This document shows, in pieces, positions 61,501 through 64,000 of a stretch of 64,000 bases of DNA. Made by a program: the position numbers and the translations under genes. Source of the DNA: an uncultured Prochlorococcus sp. (lineage in GTDB: Bacteria; Cyanobacteriota; Cyanobacteriia; PCC-6307; Cyanobiaceae); the NCBI GenBank assembly GCA_902576415.1, contig CACGVZ010000001.1:1-64000 (forward strand), given 5' to 3'. How positions within the stretch are numbered: the stretch's first letter is position 1; every line of letters starts with the position of its first letter. The notes beneath the pieces were generated by a model. It ran no database searches, was not told the origin of the DNA, and saw only the letters and a list, made by a program, of their open reading frames with translations.

Positions 61501-61852
61501 AGAAGATATTCAATTGGCGATGGAGGGTCTATTAGAGCCTGATCTTGTAGAAGAATCACTTGGCAAAGCAGAAGTAAGAGCAACTTTTGCAGTTGGCAAA
61601 GGAGCTATTGCAGGCTGTTATATACAAACTGGAAAGTTGCAAAGGAATTGTTCTCTTAGAGTTATTAGATCAGAAAAAATCATTTTTGAGGGTAATTTAG
61701 ACTCTCTAAAAAGGTCAAAAGATGATGTAAAAGAAGTAAATACAGGATTTGAATGTGGAGTTGGCTGCGATAAATTTTCCTCGTGGAAAGAAGGAGACAT
61801 AATTGAAGCCTTCAGATTTGTAACTAAAAAGAGAACACTAACTCAAAATTAA
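58529..61852 (+). CDS. infB: Translation initiation factor IF-2
   Basis: GTPase that places initiator tRNA on the 30S subunit. The 1107-residue protein has an N-terminal IF2-N domain ([20 protein letters not shown]), a very long low-complexity linker (about residues 65-470) rich in Asn, Lys, Pro and Ser with NRPGSP repeats, then a second IF2-N-like segment ([20 protein letters not shown]), the G domain ([10 protein letters not shown] near residue 610, [13 protein letters not shown]), and domains II-IV. The linker length is at the high end for IF2. It ends the rimP-nusA-ylxR-infB operon. Confidence 0.98.
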   Translation: MTISDKIRIYELSRDLNLENKDILDAAQKLSISVKSHSSSITAEDANKIKSLINKKNSDKKILSINKPSTKEEIPKQKKDDKSPLSSSPNGERPLKNNSNKKPLLIKPLNKPESPGIILNQPKNVNKPTIISTNSQTKTNLRNPNLNNKPSQNFNQDKKNSFSNSTTPPIKSPAKPPIQLIEKPKNIINNKNNQTNKTVYNSGDKRQLLNKSDQNKTRPKTKNLDNRKNTPELVGAPIRKDQTKLNPNRQNTNNRQNISFKQSIPNRPGSPNRPGSPNRSGYPNRAGAPNRPGAPNRSGSFNRQGNPNRTGSPSRPNGNFRQGDLNRPGSKFNSQKSSGIRKPVSPNELLQIQKTNKSEKDKLSKQVKDKPTIDTSKQKAKAPNSRPNSALNSKKPPNRTFSNSSKKPGRTDWDDSAKLEALRNKNPQKQRQKVHIIGENDDSLTSETSGYSGEKISILSASLARPKKDKASEPKSQKSIKQFKKKKKESTRQRQKRRAMELKAAKEAKQVRPEMIIVPEDNLTVQELADKLSLESSEIIKSLFFKGITATVTQSLDLATIEAVAEEFGVPVLQDDVKEAAEKTVDMIESDDVDSLIKRPPVITVMGHVDHGKTSLLDSIRESRVASGEAGGITQHIGAYQVEFEHESKKKKLTFLDTPGHEAFTAMRARGTKVTDVAVLVVAADDGCRPQTLEAISHARAAKVPIVVAINKIDKEGASPERVKQELSEKDLIAEDWGGDTVMVPVSAIKKQNINKLLEMILLVSEVEDLQANPERSAKGTVIEAHLDKAKGPVATLLVQNGTLKSGDVLAAGSVLGKIRAMVDEHGNRIKEAGPSFPVEALGFSEVPTAGDEFEVYPDEKTARAIVGDRATDARATKLAQQMASRRVSLSSLSTQANDGELKELNLILKADVQGSVEAILGSLEQLPKNEVQVRVLFSAPGEITETDIDLAAASGSVIIGFNTSLASGAKRAADANDVDIREYEVIYKLLEDIQLAMEGLLEPDLVEESLGKAEVRATFAVGKGAIAGCYIQTGKLQRNCSLRVIRSEKIIFEGNLDSLKRSKDDVKEVNTGFECGVGCDKFSSWKEGDIIEAFRFVTKKRTLTQN
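59321..59464 (+). repeat. 18-bp tandem repeats inside infB
   Basis: Eight units of 18 bases encode the hexapeptide PNRPGS or close variants. The first two units (59321-59338 and 59339-59356) are identical at the DNA level (CCAAACAGACCTGGTTCT), while later ones differ mostly at third positions and in the Pro/Ser/Ala choice. Perfect neighbours next to diverged ones suggest recent duplication on an old repeat, so copy number may vary between strains. Confidence 0.85.
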
Positions 61853-61864
61853 ATTCCTAACCTT

Positions 61865-62113
61865 TTAATTTTTATTATTATCAAGAAACAATAAAGCAGG
61901 AAATAGTATACACGCACCAAGTTGAATGATAAGGTTGTTTTGCTGCAATTCACTGCCACTTGCAATTTTGGAAAGCATAATTAGAAGTCCCAAAAAGGCA
62001 GAACCACTAAAAGCTATCCATAATATTTTCCTTAATCCCTTAAAAGGAGCTTGGGATTCCTTAAGTAATTTCTTTTTTAATTCAGGATCTATTTTTGACA
62101 TAAATTCATTCAT
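61865..62113 (-). CDS. DUF3493 small membrane protein (LPA1-like)
   Basis: An 82-residue protein with the conserved APFKGLRKILWIAFSGSA block containing the Gly-Leu-Arg motif of DUF3493, and two hydrophobic segments (LWIAFSGSAFLGLLIMLSKI and LIIQLGACILFPALLFL). The domain also occurs in the plant LOW PSII ACCUMULATION 1 protein, which aids photosystem II assembly, so a thylakoid role is plausible. It is convergent with infB (12 bases apart). Confidence 0.8.
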   Translation of the reverse strand: MNEFMSKIDPELKKKLLKESQAPFKGLRKILWIAFSGSAFLGLLIMLSKIASGSELQQNNLIIQLGACILFPALLFLDNNKN

Positions 62114-62157
62114 TTATACTATGAAGTCTATATGAAAATTTTAAACATTTTAATATT

Positions 62158-62229
62158 GCCGGTATAGCTCAGGGGTAGAGCAACTGTCTCGTAAACAGTA
62201 GGTCATTGGTTCAATTCCAATTATCGGCA
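62158..62229 (+). tRNA. trnT: tRNA-Thr (anticodon CGT)
   Basis: A full cloverleaf can be folded: acceptor GCCGGTA with TATCGGC (one G-T pair), D arm GCTC..GAGC, anticodon stem ACTGT/ACAGT with loop CTCGTAA giving anticodon CGT, which reads ACG (Thr), and T arm ATTGG/CCAAT with TTCAATT. The discriminator base is A, and no CCA is encoded. Length is 72 bases. It starts 44 bases after the divergent DUF3493 gene start and ends 22 bases before the glycosyltransferase gene. Confidence 0.96.
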
Positions 62230-62251
62230 TTTCAAAAGCATAAAAAAAAGA

Positions 62252-63805
62252 ATGAATAGTAAAATTTTTAAATCTAAAAATCTTTTTAAACTATTAATTT
62301 TTATTCCTCTCATATTTTATTTTGGCAAAAGAAGTTATATTGCCTTTGATGAAGGATTTTATGCATTACAAGCTAGATGGATACTAGATAAAGGCAATTG
62401 GACAATTCCCCTTTGGTGGGATGAATATGTTTTAGATAGGACTATAGGGTTACAGTTTTTAATTGCAAAGTCACAATATATCTTTGGAAGAAATATGTTT
62501 TCCGCATATCTGCCCACAACAACTGCTGCGATATTGATGCTATTCATAACTTACAAATTACATGAAGAATTTTTTAATAAAAAATATGCAATTATATCTC
62601 CACTCTTACTTGCTACTACATATCTATGGTTTGACTACTCACACCTAGCCAGTCAAGATATTATTTATTCATGTTTGGTTACAATTGGAGTATTTTCTTT
62701 AGTCAAAATAAAAAGTAAAGATAATAAATTTTATATTCTGCTTTTTGGTACTTGGATTGGTTTGTCTTTTATGATGAAAACTTTTCTAGTATTTGTACCT
62801 TTATTATCACTCTTACCTTATTTATTTAAAAAAAAGAAAATTTTATTCAGTAAATTCTTTTATATTGGTCTACTCATTGGATTTGTTCCGTTTTTATTTT
62901 GGTCATTATCTATTAACCCTTATTTAGAGAAAAATATTATTTTTTACTTATTCGAAAAGTTTAATATTCTTTCTAATAAAAATACTTTTACAAATCCTAT
63001 TTATTATTATTTTTGGAATATACCCGTAACATATCTACCATGGAGTATTTTTGGAATTATAGGCATAATATATAATTTGTTTGAATGCAAAAAGAATAAA
63101 TATATACTTGCCGTTTTCCCATTATTGTTGATTGCAATCTTAAGTATTTTCTCTACAAAGACTCCATATTATACTTTACAAATTTCATCTATTTTGACGC
63201 TAAATTCTTACGTTGGAATTAAATACTTATTTAAGTCTGAAAGATATAAATATATTTTAATATTTATATCTTCGAAAATAATTCCACTAATATCACTTTC
63301 ACTGACATTAATTTATTATTTTTTCTTTAAAAATATGATTAACTTTAACTCTAAGGAAAATACATTTCTAATTCTTGGATTATTATTTTTCGGGCTATCT
63401 TGGTCACTTATAAAACATAAAAACTCATTTAAAGAAATACTTATAACACTCATTATTGGGCCTTACTTACTGACTTCATTTCTTTTGCAATCAGGATTAT
63501 TCACTGATAGATCAAGAGAAATAAGAGAAAAAATGGAATACGTTTCATCCCTTGATATCGTAAAAAATCAACCAATAAAGGTTGATAAAAGTGGGATAAA
63601 AAATTCCAGATCTCAATCAAAAATCATAAGGATTTCTTTATTAACTCCTATATTAGGTGAAAGTTTGGATAGTATTAATCATCTGAAAAATTCAGAACTG
63701 GCATGGTCAACGGAATTTAAAGAAATAAAAAACAATAATGCTACTTATGAAATAATCTACGAAAACGATGTTTTACAGCCATGGAAATTAATATTAAAAA
63801 AATAA
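62252..63805 (+). CDS. ArnT/PMT-like membrane glycosyltransferase
   Basis: Predicted GT-C-fold transferase that moves a sugar from a polyprenyl-phosphate donor to lipid or protein on the outer face of the membrane. The 517 residues have about ten membrane segments; the first extracytoplasmic loop has the characteristic acidic motif FDEGFYALQARW (catalytic Asp-Glu) and WWDEYVLDRTIGLQFLI, and a second SQDIIYSCLV loop follows. The composition is very rich in Phe, Ile, Lys and Tyr. Which sugar and acceptor are used cannot be told. It may shape the cell surface. Confidence 0.85.
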   Translation: MNSKIFKSKNLFKLLIFIPLIFYFGKRSYIAFDEGFYALQARWILDKGNWTIPLWWDEYVLDRTIGLQFLIAKSQYIFGRNMFSAYLPTTTAAILMLFITYKLHEEFFNKKYAIISPLLLATTYLWFDYSHLASQDIIYSCLVTIGVFSLVKIKSKDNKFYILLFGTWIGLSFMMKTFLVFVPLLSLLPYLFKKKKILFSKFFYIGLLIGFVPFLFWSLSINPYLEKNIIFYLFEKFNILSNKNTFTNPIYYYFWNIPVTYLPWSIFGIIGIIYNLFECKKNKYILAVFPLLLIAILSIFSTKTPYYTLQISSILTLNSYVGIKYLFKSERYKYILIFISSKIIPLISLSLTLIYYFFFKNMINFNSKENTFLILGLLFFGLSWSLIKHKNSFKEILITLIIGPYLLTSFLLQSGLFTDRSREIREKMEYVSSLDIVKNQPIKVDKSGIKNSRSQSKIIRISLLTPILGESLDSINHLKNSELAWSTEFKEIKNNNATYEIIYENDVLQPWKLILKK

Positions 63806-63845
63806 TCCATATGTACTAAAGTGTCGTTAGCAAACAAAAAAAGGA

Positions 63846-64000
63846 ATGAAATCTGTTAATACTTGGAATTTAACGAATAATAAACTTCATCAATTATTCA
63901 AAGAAAATAACGAATTTATTTCAATTAAAGTTAGGGGAAATACTTGGGAGCCAATAACTAGATGGCTGAAATTAGATTCAAGAATTTTTAGAGAAACAAC
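63846..64000 (+). CDS. Unidentified protein, 3' truncated by the window
   Basis: An ORF begins with ATG at 63846, 40 bases after the glycosyltransferase stop, and stays open to the end of the window (51 codons): MKSVNTWNLTNNKLHQLFKE, then NNEFISIKVRGNTWEPITRW, LKLDSRIFRET. It looks like a soluble protein. The visible part is too short for me to assign a family. Confidence 0.6.
   Translation, partial: MKSVNTWNLTNNKLHQLFKENNEFISIKVRGNTWEPITRWLKLDSRIFRET

Overview
The window reads as a piece of a high-light-adapted Prochlorococcus (or very close marine picocyanobacterial) chromosome. The reasons are a very AT-rich base composition, almost no intergenic space, a cyanobacterial split rpoC (rpoC1 + rpoC2), an ATP synthase with paired b and b' subunits, chloroplast-shared genes (PSRP-3/Ycf65, Ycf35), a 50-residue high-light-inducible protein, and a biotin cluster with a BioK-type esterase. 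This is housekeeping chromosome. I see no prophage, insertion sequence, CRISPR array or defence island.

Layout. 1-3.9 kb: 3' part of gpmI, secG, then groEL-groES on the minus strand ending at the one convincing intrinsic terminator. 4-6 kb: atpD-atpC (F1 beta, epsilon), convergent with a PSRP-3/Ycf65 gene that is frameshifted at an 11-G tract. 6.5-12.7 kb: a 52-codon small gene, pepP, and a tight plus-strand run of DUF21/CBS protein, GTPase, nadD and nadE. 12.7-14.3 kb: DUF3326 protein, small hypothetical, [2Fe-2S] ferredoxin. 14.3-20 kb: main ATP synthase operon, atpI-atpB-atpE-b'-b-delta-alpha-gamma, on the minus strand. 20.3-24 kb: ftsW, the cytochrome c biogenesis pair ccdA-ccs1, queF. 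24.1-28.6 kb: small hypothetical, glnB (PII), tlyA, purB, fumC. 28.6-31.3 kb: Ski2/Mtr4-like helicase. 31.4-36 kb: biotin operon bioF-bioK-bioC-bioD-bioA. 36-42.1 kb: DUF3143, DnaJ-domain protein, rsmG, aldo/keto reductase, ferredoxin, Ycf35, DUF2997, a tiny membrane protein, HEAT protein, rlmN, hli. 42.1-52.8 kb: rpsT-tatD-rpoB-rpoC1-rpoC2. 53-56.1 kb: hisD, rpiA, HtrA protease. 56.3-61.9 kb: rimP-nusA-ylxR-infB. 61.9-64 kb: DUF3493 gene, tRNA-Thr(CGT), a membrane glycosyltransferase, and the start of an unidentified gene.

How the genes fit together. Both ATP synthase gene groups, the RNA polymerase core genes, the nusA-infB transcription/translation operon, NAD synthesis (nadD-nadE), biotin synthesis and c-type cytochrome maturation are here, so the window is dominated by energy metabolism and gene expression. 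Convergent neighbours repeatedly overlap or sit within 12 bases of each other with no terminator hairpin. No gene-free stretch exceeds 300 bases; the longest (20022-20284, 25568-25848, 51508-51741) are AT-rich spacers upstream of genes.

The strongest anomaly is the homopolymer frameshift in the PSRP-3/Ycf65 gene. Secondary points are two hairpins between atpB and atpE, inverted repeats upstream of rpoB and glnB, an 18-bp tandem repeat in infB, and several very small genes missed by the ORF track.
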